In this document: in pieces, positions 34,893 to 44,155 of the stretch | Numbering within the stretch: the stretch's first letter is position 1 | How the letters are laid out: the number at the start of each line of letters is the position of its first letter | Program-made: the position numbers and the translations under genes | NCBI RefSeq assembly: GCF_050920705.1 | Contig: NZ_CP154799.1 | Span: 2,852,001 to 2,916,000, forward strand | Direction: 5' to 3' | DNA from: Regnicoccus_A sp014224355 | Lineage (GTDB): Bacteria > Cyanobacteriota > Cyanobacteriia > PCC-6307 > Cyanobiaceae | Length of the DNA stretch: 64,000 bases | Notes under the pieces: model-generated | The model's input: only the letters and a program-made list of their open reading frames with translations | Told to the model about the DNA's origin: nothing | The model's database searches: none

Positions 34893-36278
34893 ATGACGTT
34901 CACGGCCCCCACCAGATCCCAGCCCGAACTGCTCCCCCTGCTGGTCAAGTACGACAGGCCCGTTCCCCGCTACACCAGCTATCCCACTGCCGCCGCCTTT
35001 CACAGCGGCGTCGGTCCGGCCGATCTGGTGAGCCAGCTGCGGCAACCGACCACCGCGGATCTGTCGCTTTACGTGCATGTTCCCTTCTGCCGCCATGCCT
35101 GCTGGTATTGCGGCTGCAACCGGATCACCACCCAGGCCGGCTCGAAAGTGGTGGGGCCGTACCTGCAGGCCCTGGCCAGGGAGCTGGCCCTGGTGACCCA
35201 GGCCTCAAGCCAGCGGCGGCGGCTGGGACAGCTGCACTGGGGCGGCGGCACTCCGAACTACCTCAACCCCCAGGAGCAGGGCCAGCTCTGGGAGCTGATC
35301 GGGGAGCATTTCGATCTCGCTCCGGATCTGGAAGCCTCGATCGAGGTGAATCCGGAGTTCCTCAGCCGCGATCAGGTGCTGAACCTGCGCCGGCTGGGCT
35401 TCAACCGGATCAGTTTCGGTATCCAGGATGCCGACCCGCACGTGCAGGAGGCCGTGAACCGGATCGTGCCGGTGGAGCAACTCCGCCAGGCGATGGAGTG
35501 GATGCGGGAGGCGGCCTTCGAGAGCGTCAACGTCGATCTGATCTGCGGGCTGCCGCTGCAGACCCCCGAGCGGTTCGCCAGCACGATCGCCCTGGTGCAG
35601 GAGCTGCGGCCGGAGCGGGTGTCGCTGTTCAGCTTCGCCTACCTGCCCGAGCAGCTGCCGCTCCAGCGCAGGATCGCCGCCGACGACCTGCCCAGCCAGC
35701 GGGAGCGGATCCGGATGCTGCAGCACGCCTACGGGGCCTTCACAGGCGACGGCTACGACGCCATCGGCATGGACCATTTCGCCCTTTCAAGCGACAGCCT
35801 GGCGCTGGCGGCGCGGCAGAGGCGGCTGCACCGCAATTTCCAGGGCTACACCACCGGCGGCGAGCGCGACCTGCTCGGCATCGGCGTCACGGCGATCAGT
35901 CAGTTCCAGAACCTGTTCAGCCAGAACCAGCGCACGATGAAGGGCTATGTCGAGGCGCTTGAAGACAACCGCCTGCCGGTGGAGCGGGGCCTGGTGGTGC
36001 GGGATCCCGCGGTGCTGCTGCGGCGCACGATCATCCAGAGCCTGATGTGCCGCTTCGCGGTCGATTTCGACACCATCGCCCTGGGGCAGCCCCTCGAGGC
36101 CCAGCGCCTGTTCCCCAGCGAATGGGCCGACCTGCAGACCCTCGAAGCCGACGGACTGGTGCGCCTCGGTGCCAACAGCCTCGAGGTGACGGAGGTGGGC
36201 CGCTGGCTGATCCGCACGATCGCGGCGGTGTTCGATCCCAGCCAGCGCCGACAGGCCAGTGGGTCCAGGCTGATCTGA
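34893..36278 (+). CDS. hemN: Oxygen-independent coproporphyrinogen III oxidase
   Basis: 461 residues from ATG 34893. The radical-SAM cluster motif CRHACWYCGC is near residue 64. Further marks are GQLHWGGGTPNYL, the SAM-binding region ending FNRISFGIQD, and FAYLPEQLPLQRRI. It replaces the oxygen-using HemF when oxygen is scarce. It follows heme oxygenase directly and is most likely co-transcribed. Full length. Confidence 0.93.
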   Translation: MTFTAPTRSQPELLPLLVKYDRPVPRYTSYPTAAAFHSGVGPADLVSQLRQPTTADLSLYVHVPFCRHACWYCGCNRITTQAGSKVVGPYLQALARELALVTQASSQRRRLGQLHWGGGTPNYLNPQEQGQLWELIGEHFDLAPDLEASIEVNPEFLSRDQVLNLRRLGFNRISFGIQDADPHVQEAVNRIVPVEQLRQAMEWMREAAFESVNVDLICGLPLQTPERFASTIALVQELRPERVSLFSFAYLPEQLPLQRRIAADDLPSQRERIRMLQHAYGAFTGDGYDAIGMDHFALSSDSLALAARQRRLHRNFQGYTTGGERDLLGIGVTAISQFQNLFSQNQRTMKGYVEALEDNRLPVERGLVVRDPAVLLRRTIIQSLMCRFAVDFDTIALGQPLEAQRLFPSEWADLQTLEADGLVRLGANSLEVTEVGRWLIRTIAAVFDPSQRRQASGSRLI

Positions 36279-36280
36279 GC

Positions 36281-37390
36281 TCAGATCAGCACCTGCAGCC
36301 GCGCCCGGTTGTTCTCCTGCTGGGTCTGGGGTTCGAGCACCTGCCGCTCGGGATCCGCCAGCACCAGCAGTTCATGGGTTCCGGGCGCGAGCTCGAGCTT
36401 CAGGGCGAAGGCTTCCTCCGCGCCGGCGGCCAGCCAGGGCAGGCGCAGGTAGTGGTGACCGCTGTAGCGATCGTCGATCACCACGGCCACCCCCACATCG
36501 CTCACATCGAGGCTGCCCCGGTTGGTGATGGCGAACCGCAGCACACCAGCGGAGTAGCTCGCACGCTCCACCGCCAGATCGGAGCCGAGGCTGCGCAGCT
36601 CCTGCAGGGGATAGAGGGCCAGGGAGTCGAGCCTCAAGAGCCGGGTGCCCGCATGCTCATGGTGCAGATGGCCGCCGTGGCGCAGGTCGCTGCTGCAGCC
36701 ATGCAGGTGAAGATGGGCGCCCGCCGCCGGCACGGTCACGCGTCCGCTCTCGGGCCGGGTGTCCCAGAAGCCGCAGCAATCCCACTCCAGGCTCCGGCCG
36801 AGGTAGTGGATCGGATCGGCCGGATCGCCGGGATCCTGCGGCGCCAGGCGGTAGTGCTGAAGGCTGGAGTAAAGGCTCGCCGCCGCATCCGGATCCAGGG
36901 CATCGGCGTTGCGGCGTCGCTGGCCCATGCAGAGCTTGGAGGCCACCGTGATCACCAGGCTGCTCCAGGTGGCCCGCAATCGCACCCCCACGATCGGCGC
37001 CGGCTCCATCCGGCCCGCCGCGATCGCGCCGGCGATCGCCTGCCTCACCAGCTCCTGCAGCGGCACCCCGGCACTGGGCCCCAGCCCGGAGAGATCCACC
37101 GGCTGGCGCAGGGCACTGGCATCGCCGCTGAAGCACACATAAGGGAAGTGGGAGGCCCCATCGGCGGGGCGCAGCCGCCTGATGCCGCCATCGAGGGCCT
37201 GACATTTGTAGAGATGGGTGCGGGGAGCCCCCGGCTGGTGCAGAAAGGTGAGCTCACCGTTGTCGAGGCTGGTGGTGGTGCCCAGTCCGAGCACATCGCC
37301 CTCGAGAGGAATGCGCTCCAGGGGCATGTGCTCGTTCACATCCCCCTGGATCAGGTCGCTGATCGTGTTGGCAATCGAGAGGATCACCAT
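36281..37390 (-). CDS. Acetolactate decarboxylase-like domain with C-terminal CARDB-like domain
   Basis: 369 residues from ATG 37390. The N-terminal region resembles alpha-acetolactate decarboxylase: LGLGTTTSLDNGELTFL, YKCQALDGGIRRL, and the metal-ligand stretch HLHLHGCSSDLRHGGHL with the H-x-H ... GGH spacing of that family. The last 110 residues (LRFAITNRGSLDVSDVGVAV, with FALKLELAPGTHELLVLAD) look like a CARDB or Ig-like beta domain. No acetolactate synthase is beside it, so the substrate is uncertain. It converges on hemN with two bases between stops and overlaps the upstream YciI-like gene. Confidence 0.55.
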   Translation of the reverse strand: MVILSIANTISDLIQGDVNEHMPLERIPLEGDVLGLGTTTSLDNGELTFLHQPGAPRTHLYKCQALDGGIRRLRPADGASHFPYVCFSGDASALRQPVDLSGLGPSAGVPLQELVRQAIAGAIAAGRMEPAPIVGVRLRATWSSLVITVASKLCMGQRRRNADALDPDAAASLYSSLQHYRLAPQDPGDPADPIHYLGRSLEWDCCGFWDTRPESGRVTVPAAGAHLHLHGCSSDLRHGGHLHHEHAGTRLLRLDSLALYPLQELRSLGSDLAVERASYSAGVLRFAITNRGSLDVSDVGVAVVIDDRYSGHHYLRLPWLAAGAEEAFALKLELAPGTHELLVLADPERQVLEPQTQQENNRARLQVLI

Positions 37391-37752
37391 GGGGAGGGAG
37401 CCTGAGCGTCCTCCGGGATCGCACCTGCCACCACTCGCCACTCGTGCAGCACCCAGCTGACGCAACCGGAGCGGATCAGAGGATCGCTCTGCACGATCGA
37501 CTCGGCTTCCTGCCAGTCACGGGCCTGAAAGAGCAACATGCCGCCGGCTCCATCACCATTCATGCCCTTGCACTCGCGCCAGTAGCCGCTGCTGGGCTGG
37601 TGACCACGCCGCTGCAGGTCGGCCACCCAGTCGAGGTGGGCACGCAGGTGGGCGTCGAAATGGGCACGATCGACCAGTCCCTGCTCCAGCTTCACGAACC
37701 AGGGCAAGGCGAGCCCCCGAAGCAACCGCACCAACCTAGGCCTGCCATCCAT
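37384..37752 (-). CDS. YciI-like (YCII) family protein
   Basis: 122 residues from ATG 37752. The ferredoxin-like fold marks are LALPWFVKLEQGLVDRAHFD, AHLDWVADLQRRG, GGMLLFQARDWQEAESIVQS and DPLIRSGCVSWVLHEWRVV. Its 3' end overlaps the start of the acetolactate decarboxylase-like gene by seven bases, suggesting coupled translation. Function of the family is not settled. Confidence 0.75.
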   Translation of the reverse strand: MDGRPRLVRLLRGLALPWFVKLEQGLVDRAHFDAHLRAHLDWVADLQRRGHQPSSGYWRECKGMNGDGAGGMLLFQARDWQEAESIVQSDPLIRSGCVSWVLHEWRVVAGAIPEDAQAPSPW

Positions 37753-37926
37753 GGCGGAGCTTCGAGCAGGGCCCGGAGCTGGAGCGCGTCTGGAGAAGGG
37801 AAGAGGGTCTCAGAAGGCTGAGCAGAAATCCCCATTAGGGAAATCCACGCCCATCCCGCCGAAGGCGTTACATTTTGCAAGACGTTCCGAGGGGCGGGCT
37901 GTGGTAGGCCCACCTCTTTTTTTTGG

Positions 37927-38406
37927 TTACGGCAGACCCCTCAGGGCCAGAACCACTGTGTTCCCCAGGGTCAGCCCAGTGGTGTCGCCATCGCCGAGCG
38001 GCAGCTCCAGACGCAGGGGCGCCAGAGCGCTGGGCCTGGGATCAAGGCCGGCGGCATCGAACTGGGCTGAGCCGGCGGGGATCGCCGCCGCACCAGGCGG
38101 CACCATCTCTTCGCTGCGGTTCTCCAGCATCCAGACACCGCCCAGACCATCGAGGAGGCGCAGGGGCCGGCCATGATCGGCGGCCACACCGGGGGCATGG
38201 GCACTGAGGCGGAGGCGCCAGCCTGCTGGAAAGGCAGGATCCGGCTGCTCGAACAGGCTCAGGCCCCAGCCTCGGCCGGCGTCATCCACGACCCGCCAGC
38301 TGCCCATCACCTCGGTGGCTGCCGCCGGAGCTGACCAGCCCAGAGCCAGCAGCAGGGCCAGACAGACCCCGAACAGGGCCCGCGAACAATGAGCAGAGAT
38401 ACGCAT
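37927..38406 (-). CDS. Secreted DUF3122-like protein (copy 1)
   Basis: 159 residues from ATG 38406 (MRISAHCSRALFGVCLALLL), with a signal peptide ending near AAAT. The mature part contains GLSLFEQPDPAFPAGWRLRL and ENRSEEMVPPGAAAIPAGSA. A paralogue at 49120-49626 shares NRSEEMVP and the PRPSxxxPLRLE segment. Transcribed away from psbA with a 117-base shared upstream region. Function unknown; probably in the periplasm or thylakoid lumen. Confidence 0.72.
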   Translation of the reverse strand: MRISAHCSRALFGVCLALLLALGWSAPAAATEVMGSWRVVDDAGRGWGLSLFEQPDPAFPAGWRLRLSAHAPGVAADHGRPLRLLDGLGGVWMLENRSEEMVPPGAAAIPAGSAQFDAAGLDPRPSALAPLRLELPLGDGDTTGLTLGNTVVLALRGLP

Positions 38407-38437
38407 GGCCCATCCAAGCACTAAGACTGCTTCAACG

Positions 38438-38448
38438 GTAGCGTTGTA
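38438..38448 (+). promoter_or_regulatory. GTAGCGTTGTA motif between DUF3122 and psbA
   Basis: Part of AACGGTAGCGTT, an inverted repeat (AACG-N4-CGTT), in the divergent promoter region 75 bases before the psbA ATG. It matches the motif before heme oxygenase. Candidate operator. Confidence 0.3.
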
Positions 38449-38523
38449 GAAGGATGCAGGCATGAAGCTCGGCTCCAGACCGATGCCGTCACCGCCCCAT
38501 CCCTGTCCAGTCGTTGTCATCCC

Positions 38524-39603
38524 ATGACCACCACCTCCCTCAGCCGCAGGCGCGGCCATCCCTGGGACTCCTTCAAGGACTGGGTCACGAGCACCGAGAA
38601 CCGCCTCTACGTGGGCTGGTTCGGTGTGCTGATGATCCCCACCCTGCTTGCCGCCACCTGCTGCTTCCTAATCGCCTTCATCGGCGCTCCACCCGTCGAC
38701 ATCGACGGCATCCGCGAGCCGGTCTCCGGTGGACTCCTCTACGGCAACAACATCATCACCGCCGCGGTGGTTCCCTCCAGCAACGCCATCGGCCTGCACT
38801 TCTACCCCATCTGGGAAGCCGCCAGCCTCGACGAATGGCTCTACAACGGCGGCCCCTACCAGCTGATCATCTTCCACGTCCTGATCGGCATCTTCTGCTG
38901 GATGGGCCGCGAGTGGGAACTCAGCTACCGCCTCGGCATGCGCCCCTGGATCGCCGTGGCCTATTCCGCACCAGTGGCCGCCGCCACCGCCGTGCTGCTG
39001 ATTTACTCGATCGGCCAGGGCTCCTTCTCCGACGGCATGCCGCTGGGCATCTCCGGCACCTTCAATTTCATGCTGGTGCTCCAGGCCGAGCACAACGTGC
39101 TGATGCACCCCTTTCACATGCTCGGCGTGGCCGGCGTCTTCGGTGGCAGCCTGTTCTCGGCCATGCACGGCTCGCTCGTGACCAGCTCACTGGTGCGGGA
39201 GACCACCGAGACGGAATCCCAGAACCGGGGCTACAAGTTCGGCCAGGAGGAGGAGACCTACAACATCGTGGCTGCCCACGGTTACTTCGGTCGCCTGATC
39301 TTCCAGTACGCCTCCTTCAACAACAGCCGCAGCCTCCACTTCTTCCTGGCCGCCTGGCCCGTGGTGGGGATCTGGTTCGCGGCCCTGGCGGTGGCCAGCT
39401 TCTCGTTCAACCTCAACGGCCTCAACTTCAACCACTCGGTGGTCGACCACCAGGGCCGGGTGATCAACACCTGGGCCGATGTGCTCAACCGAGGTGGCCT
39501 GGGCATCGAGGCGATGCACGAGCGCAACGTGCACAACTTCCCCCTCGATCTGGCCACCACCGCCAGCACCCCCGTGGCGCTCAGCGCTCCGGCGATCGGT
39601 TAG
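38524..39603 (+). CDS. psbA: Photosystem II D1 protein, micro-oxic D1' type
   Basis: 359 residues from ATG 38524, aligning without gaps to standard D1 numbering through the core. It has the three substitutions that mark D1' of low-oxygen psbA genes: Ala80 (NNIITAAVVP), Leu158 (ATAVLLIYS) and Ala286 (GIWFAALA). It also has Glu130 and Ser162. All manganese-cluster ligands are kept (Asp170, Glu189, His332, Glu333, His337, Asp342, Ala344), with Tyr161 and His190. It should therefore be an active oxygen-evolving D1, not a rogue D1 or a chlorophyll f synthase. Confidence 0.95.
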   Translation: MTTTSLSRRRGHPWDSFKDWVTSTENRLYVGWFGVLMIPTLLAATCCFLIAFIGAPPVDIDGIREPVSGGLLYGNNIITAAVVPSSNAIGLHFYPIWEAASLDEWLYNGGPYQLIIFHVLIGIFCWMGREWELSYRLGMRPWIAVAYSAPVAAATAVLLIYSIGQGSFSDGMPLGISGTFNFMLVLQAEHNVLMHPFHMLGVAGVFGGSLFSAMHGSLVTSSLVRETTETESQNRGYKFGQEEETYNIVAAHGYFGRLIFQYASFNNSRSLHFFLAAWPVVGIWFAALAVASFSFNLNGLNFNHSVVDHQGRVINTWADVLNRGGLGIEAMHERNVHNFPLDLATTASTPVALSAPAIG

Positions 39604-39644
39604 TGGGACTTTGACCCCCACCCAGCCGCTTCGCTGAAGGCCGA

Positions 39645-39670
39645 GGGCCTGGACCTGCTCCAGGCCCTTT
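39645..39670 (+). terminator. Terminator after psbA
   Basis: GGGCCTGG and CCAGGCCC form an eight-base-pair stem followed by TTTCTC, 42 bases after the psbA stop. Confidence 0.65.
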
Positions 39671-39720
39671 CTCGGTTGAACCTTGCCCCAGTCCATCGCT
39701 TTCGCGTCACGGAACTCGCC

Positions 39721-40395
39721 ATGACTCTCCTTTCCCCTCCCCTTGCATGTGCTGCGGCCCCGCGCCGTGCCCTGACCCATTGCTTGCGGGAGCTGATCGG
39801 GCTGGCCGCCGCCAGCACGCTGATGGTGGTGATCGGCGCCCTGCTGATCACCGCTGCTCCCCCCACTGCCCTGGCCGCCCAGAGTGAGCAGGCCGGCCTC
39901 CCGAAAGCAGTGGCCGAGATGGAGCAACTCAACCGGATGCGGGTCTCGCTGGCCTCCACGCTCGAGGGCCGCAGCGAGGAACCCACCATGCAAACGATGC
40001 AGGAGGTCTGCAAGCCGGTGGGGATGCGGGCGAAGGCCATCGGCAGGGAGAACGGCTGGCAGGTGCGCCAGGTGGCCAGCAAGTCCCGCAACCCCGATCA
40101 CGCTCCCGCCGGACCTCAGGAGAAGCAGGTGATCGATCTGCTGGAACGCCATCCCGAGATCACCGGCCTGTGGGAGCCGGCCGGCGCCGGACAGAGTGCC
40201 GGGGTGACCTACTACCGCCGCATCAACGTGGAGCCCAGTTGTCTGGCCTGCCACGGCACGAAGGCTGACCGTCCGGCCTTCGTGAAAGACAACTACCCCG
40301 ACGACAAGGCCTTTGATTTCAAGGTGGGCGATCTACGCGGCATGTATGCCGTGTTCATCCCCGAGTTGCAGCAGGCGCTGGCGGAGTCTGGGTGA
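39721..40395 (+). CDS. DUF3365 c-type heme protein (Tll0287-like)
   Basis: 224 residues from ATG 39721. An N-terminal membrane or signal segment (LAAASTLMVVIGALLITAAP) precedes a DUF3365 domain. The single c-type heme site is SCLACHG near residue 179. Family features LKAIGRENG-like and TYYRRINVEPSCLAC are visible. The thermophilic homologue Tll0287 is proposed to be a redox sensor of the photosynthetic membrane. Position after the low-oxygen psbA fits that. Confidence 0.82.
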   Translation: MTLLSPPLACAAAPRRALTHCLRELIGLAAASTLMVVIGALLITAAPPTALAAQSEQAGLPKAVAEMEQLNRMRVSLASTLEGRSEEPTMQTMQEVCKPVGMRAKAIGRENGWQVRQVASKSRNPDHAPAGPQEKQVIDLLERHPEITGLWEPAGAGQSAGVTYYRRINVEPSCLACHGTKADRPAFVKDNYPDDKAFDFKVGDLRGMYAVFIPELQQALAESG

Positions 40396-40417
40396 GGCTA
40401 GAGAGATGCCCGCACAC

Positions 40418-41587
40418 TTACACTTCCTGACTCAAACACGTACGCAAAAATCGAGCTATCAAATAGCTCGTTTCCGAGGCGGGCAAGATTGTGCTTTGAC
40501 CTCCGGCCCTGCTGAAGCGCACCGATTCCTGACTTTGCATGAGCGACCACAGGGCATGGCGATGGTCCACAGTCGCGAGAATTCCGGGGTAAGTGCTATG
40601 ACCTGTTGAGATCTTCCCCGGTAGACGCAGCTCAGAATCATTTTGAACGACCACGAGCTCAGTTATTTCTCCCTCTGGAGCTTCATCGATACCTACAAGA
40701 GCAATAATTTTGATCAATGAGTTGGGTTCGCCACCTGAGCATGTGGCCTGAAAAGCGATGGCGTCAGTCTGGGCTATACCGAAGCTCAGAGTCGAAATGT
40801 TGTCGCCTGTGTCCGGGTCGTTAGCCTCAGAGAGCATCCAGCCTTCCTGAATGGAAATCAGATCGCTCATTTTATCGGTCTGAGGAAGATTAGAGTGTCC
40901 GTCATTGTCCATAGGAGCCAGGCCAGGCCTCCAGGGGCAGGCAAGGGCAAACTGCTTCAATGCGGTGGAGAATCCTTCCAGGCTAATTGTTGTCTCTACA
41001 CCGGAAAATCGGACCTCCATTTGGCTGCCATGACTCAGCGCTTCGAATAAGGGGTCATCTGCATACACCTCGACCTTAGGAACATGACCAAGCATGCCAA
41101 AAAATATAGTTTCGGCTTTGCGCTCAAAGCTCTGATCTGCAACACTGATCACCAAGGAGCTTCGCATTGGATCATCACGGATTACCGCAGCCCAGAACAG
41201 GCTCAGAAGAGCAGGCTGCCCGCTCCCTTGGCACGCAAGCTCTGCACCAACGTCGTCGCCACAATCATCACAGTTGAGCATGCGAACTGCATCGCCTTGC
41301 CCACTCAATGTCCAGCGTTCTTGCTTTTCGGACTTGGCCAGATTAATCGCATCGGTGCTATGGAAAACAGTTGCATCCCCAGACTGGATGTCAAGACTGT
41401 ATGCTGCATGTTGCAAGCGTTCACCCATGCGAGGGAGTGACGCTACAGCAACCGTAGATGGTGTGACCGCAAACGACTCCCAGGCTACGCTGAGGTCTAA
41501 AATAACGCTCGTGACTACGAGGCCAAGCAGTCTAGAGAGGTTGCTAATGGAGCGACTGCTGAACTTGGATCTCAGAATATAGGACAT
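40418..41587 (-). CDS. Secreted hypothetical protein
   Basis: 389 residues from ATG 41587, with an N-terminal hydrophobic segment (LSRLLGLVVTSVILDLSVAW) that may be a signal peptide. The mature part has several cysteines (LNCDDCGDD, ELACQGSGQ, ALACPWRPG, ATCSGGEP) and looks beta-rich. No family recognised. Base composition is lower in GC than the photosynthesis genes, so it belongs to the accessory patch. Confidence 0.6.
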   Translation of the reverse strand: MSYILRSKFSSRSISNLSRLLGLVVTSVILDLSVAWESFAVTPSTVAVASLPRMGERLQHAAYSLDIQSGDATVFHSTDAINLAKSEKQERWTLSGQGDAVRMLNCDDCGDDVGAELACQGSGQPALLSLFWAAVIRDDPMRSSLVISVADQSFERKAETIFFGMLGHVPKVEVYADDPLFEALSHGSQMEVRFSGVETTISLEGFSTALKQFALACPWRPGLAPMDNDGHSNLPQTDKMSDLISIQEGWMLSEANDPDTGDNISTLSFGIAQTDAIAFQATCSGGEPNSLIKIIALVGIDEAPEGEITELVVVQNDSELRLPGKISTGHSTYPGILATVDHRHALWSLMQSQESVRFSRAGGQSTILPASETSYLIARFLRTCLSQEV

Positions 41588-41703
41588 GTCAAATTATCTT
41601 ATTGGTAATTGTTGCACTGCCATACCTGCATCTAGGGTGAACACAATTAACGAGAGGCCTGGTGGAGCTACCGCGAAAAGCCCATGCATGAGATTGATGC
41701 ATT

Positions 41704-41963
41704 TTACTGGACAGCTTGGACCTTGTCATCGACTACACTAAGCAAGAGTAAAAGGGCTTGGTCTCAATGTTCACCATATTGAGAGCCCTTCCTCCCAGAA
41801 CGCTGTGGGGCCATATATGACAATACCTCCACCGTAAGCAGGCCAGGATGACTTCAGCGTCCCAGCAGGTGCTGAAGGAACACAGATACCGCTCACCGCA
41901 AAGGCTTCCCGCACGGACGTCGCCCGATGCGCCAAACTGTAGCAACTTATACCGACACAGCAA
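41704..41963 (-). pseudogene. IS3-family remnant (end plus OrfB C-terminus)
   Basis: The left end TTTTACTGGACAGCTTGG matches the end of the intact IS3 copy at 15.9 kb. The minus strand reads WRYCHIWPHSVLGGRALN and IETKPFYSC, matching the OrfB C-terminus (WRYCHVRPHSSLGGKTPN). The rest is lost. Confidence 0.72.
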
Positions 41964-42038
41964 CCGCCACGAAGTCTAATGGATTGGGTTTTATTAATTG
42001 AAAATCCAAATCTTTTTGACCACTTGTACCTAAATGGC

Positions 42039-42788
42039 ATGAAAAAAAATTCTCAATTCATACTTCTTAGCATCCTTTCTTTGGCTTCAGTCTTAACCTT
42101 AATCAGAGGTCAGCGAGCTCAAGCCTATGACCCCAGCCACCTGCAGCGCCTTAAAAGTACAGGTAATTGCGAAAAGTGTGACTTAAGCGGCGCGAATCTT
42201 TCTAACATAAAGCTAACAAATGCAAATCTGAGAAGTTCCAATCTTGCCAATGCAAATCTAACGAATGCTCTAATTATAGATTCAGACCTTCGTAGTGTTG
42301 ATTTTAGCGATGCTATTATCAAAAATACTAACGTGTATGGCACTCAAATTGCCATCTCGAGCTTGTCTAAATCGCAGAATAATGGGCTTATATTTAAAAA
42401 GCCAGAACCTGCTATTGTTGAAAAGGATGCCGCGCGTTCCCAAAAATCTTCACAGCCCAAAAAGCAAGAGACTGTTATTTCAATTAAAAACAGTAGTGGA
42501 TATCGCGCTAAATATACAATTATGTACATGGTAGACCAAACATTCACTGGAGGCGTGAAGGCTCCTGTTCCCAAAATTTTAAATGGTGATGTTGTTGCGA
42601 TCACAAACCAGCGGAGAGCCATAAAACTTCCTAAGGGCGCAAAAGATATTCGCCTGATGGTAAAGACGCGTGCTGGTAAGTCATTCTTTATCAATACACC
42701 GATAGCCGCCAACGAGAAAACGTGCTTTAAACTTAAGGGCACTGTATTTACTCCAAAATACGAAAAGAATAGTTGCCTTGGCTTTTGA
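42039..42788 (+). CDS. Secreted pentapeptide-repeat protein with C-terminal beta domain
   Basis: 249 residues from ATG 42039 (MKKNSQFILLSILSLASVL), with a signal peptide. A short pentapeptide block follows (CEKCDLSGANLSNIKLTNAN, LRSSNLANANLTNA). A Lys/Ser-rich linker leads to a C-terminal domain (ISIKNSSGYRAKYTIMYMVD). Strongly AT-rich compared with the flanking core genome, suggesting transfer. Function unknown. Confidence 0.65.
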   Translation: MKKNSQFILLSILSLASVLTLIRGQRAQAYDPSHLQRLKSTGNCEKCDLSGANLSNIKLTNANLRSSNLANANLTNALIIDSDLRSVDFSDAIIKNTNVYGTQIAISSLSKSQNNGLIFKKPEPAIVEKDAARSQKSSQPKKQETVISIKNSSGYRAKYTIMYMVDQTFTGGVKAPVPKILNGDVVAITNQRRAIKLPKGAKDIRLMVKTRAGKSFFINTPIAANEKTCFKLKGTVFTPKYEKNSCLGF

Positions 42789-42947
42789 TATGCCTTAAAT
42801 ACGCTCCATAACCAACAAGCAATGCATTAAGGCATGCATCAGACATAATGTCTTGGCAAAATTAATTTCTTTTCGACTAATGCACCGCCCCTGACAACAT
42901 CTAGAATAGCGATGTGAATCGAAGTACTCTGTAGCGCTTCTCTTCCG

Positions 42948-43389
42948 ATGCCACCGCCGGTACTCGGCGATGATGAGTTTCAACAACTGCAGAGCATCGT
43001 TAACTCTTGCTCACTGCCACATTCGATCGTGCAGCTCGCTCAGATCGTTCTGGACAATGGTGCTGGCGAAACCAACACGGCCATCGCCGCGCGGATGGGC
43101 CTGACCTGCATGAGCTACTGCACCAATAAGTACGCCAAGGTCCGCTCCTGGCAGAGGGGGCCTACGCCTATTGACTCAACCAGGTGGGGCGCTGGTTTGG
43201 GATCATCAAGCAATGGGCAATCCGTCGCGGCTGCTTCTCCAGCGTCAAAGAGCTGATTACCAAGATCGTACAGTTCCTAGGCGCCTACAATATAAGACTA
43301 ATGCCCCGTTCAACTGGACCGTGAGGGCGGATTCGATCCTGGAGAAACTCCAGCGGCTTTGTTCTCAAATCTCCAGGACGGGACATTAG
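42948..43389 (+). pseudogene. IS630-family transposase remnant
   Basis: The N-terminal HTH part is recognisable (SIVQLAQIVLDNGAGETNTA, then IAARMGLT). The C-terminal part is in other frames (WFGIIKQWAIRRGCFSSVKE, then NWTVRADSILEKLQRLC). The catalytic DDE core is missing and frames are broken. Confidence 0.65.
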
Positions 43390-44087
43390 GGTTTTTCGCA
43401 TTTGTAGCGGGTTGTAGACCTTCCTGAATTTGATACCAACGTAACTAGATCTCCTGGGAGTATTGCAATACTCGTCACAGCCTCTTCGTCCTTCTTTCTG
43501 AGCATATGCTTCTTGAAACCAGCTGTACTTTCTTCATTAAAAAGAGCTTGAGCCAAGACTTCGGCGTTGTTACCGGCCACTTTTCCTGCTGCGGAGCCAG
43601 CCACCGCTTGCCCGAGTGGCCCTAAGGGTGCCGAAGCGGCTCCTGCAATCTGCCCTGCAAGAACATCAAAGTACTTGGCGGCATTTTTAAGAGCAAACTT
43701 TTCAACTTTGTTAAGTGGCCCCTGTAAGTTTTTAGGGTTTGTCATGCATACAGTTCCATCACTATATTCCCAAAACAAGCGCCACCAGTCCACCCCGGTT
43801 GTGCCAAATCCAGTATTGTAAGAGACTGGCATCTTGGATGTGGTGCTTGGAATAGGGAGGTTTGCCCAAGACTGATACTCTTTATAGACATCACTATATT
43901 TGTGCACAAGTGTGATAACCTTAATGGTTTTTGGGCTTAAATTGCTAACAGTAGCATATGCGGTGCGGCGGGTTTTCGATTGCGCAGGTGCAGCGAAATC
44001 GCCAACCAAGGCTGACGCGGCAATCAACCAAGTCACCGCGCCAAGGAAACGGTACCGCATTGATTTGGAGTAGGCAATCAAAGTCAT
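43386..44087 (-). CDS. Secreted protein with VHKYSD/TGFGTTG domain (short copy)
   Basis: 233 residues from ATG 44087; Met10 at 44060 is an alternative start. A signal peptide precedes a domain with VITLVHKYSDVYKEYQSWAN, SYNTGFGTTGVDWWRLFWEY, a Gly/Ala-rich stretch near 150-175 and STAGFKKHMLRKKDEE. It is a paralogue of the next gene. From memory this resembles the fungal and nematode 'Up-regulated in Daf-2' domain; that needs a profile search. Function unknown. Confidence 0.6.
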   Translation of the reverse strand: MTLIAYSKSMRYRFLGAVTWLIAASALVGDFAAPAQSKTRRTAYATVSNLSPKTIKVITLVHKYSDVYKEYQSWANLPIPSTTSKMPVSYNTGFGTTGVDWWRLFWEYSDGTVCMTNPKNLQGPLNKVEKFALKNAAKYFDVLAGQIAGAASAPLGPLGQAVAGSAAGKVAGNNAEVLAQALFNEESTAGFKKHMLRKKDEEAVTSIAILPGDLVTLVSNSGRSTTRYKCEKP

Positions 44088-44155
44088 GATAGGTTCATTT
44101 GGGTGATCAGTTGAGCTTTTGCCTTAGGAAAGCAGGATAGAATATGCAGGCAATA

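Noticed and set aside
38524..39603. Whether psbA encodes a rogue D1 or chlorophyll f synthase
   Set aside because: All manganese ligands, Tyr161 and His190 are present, and the changes match D1' instead.
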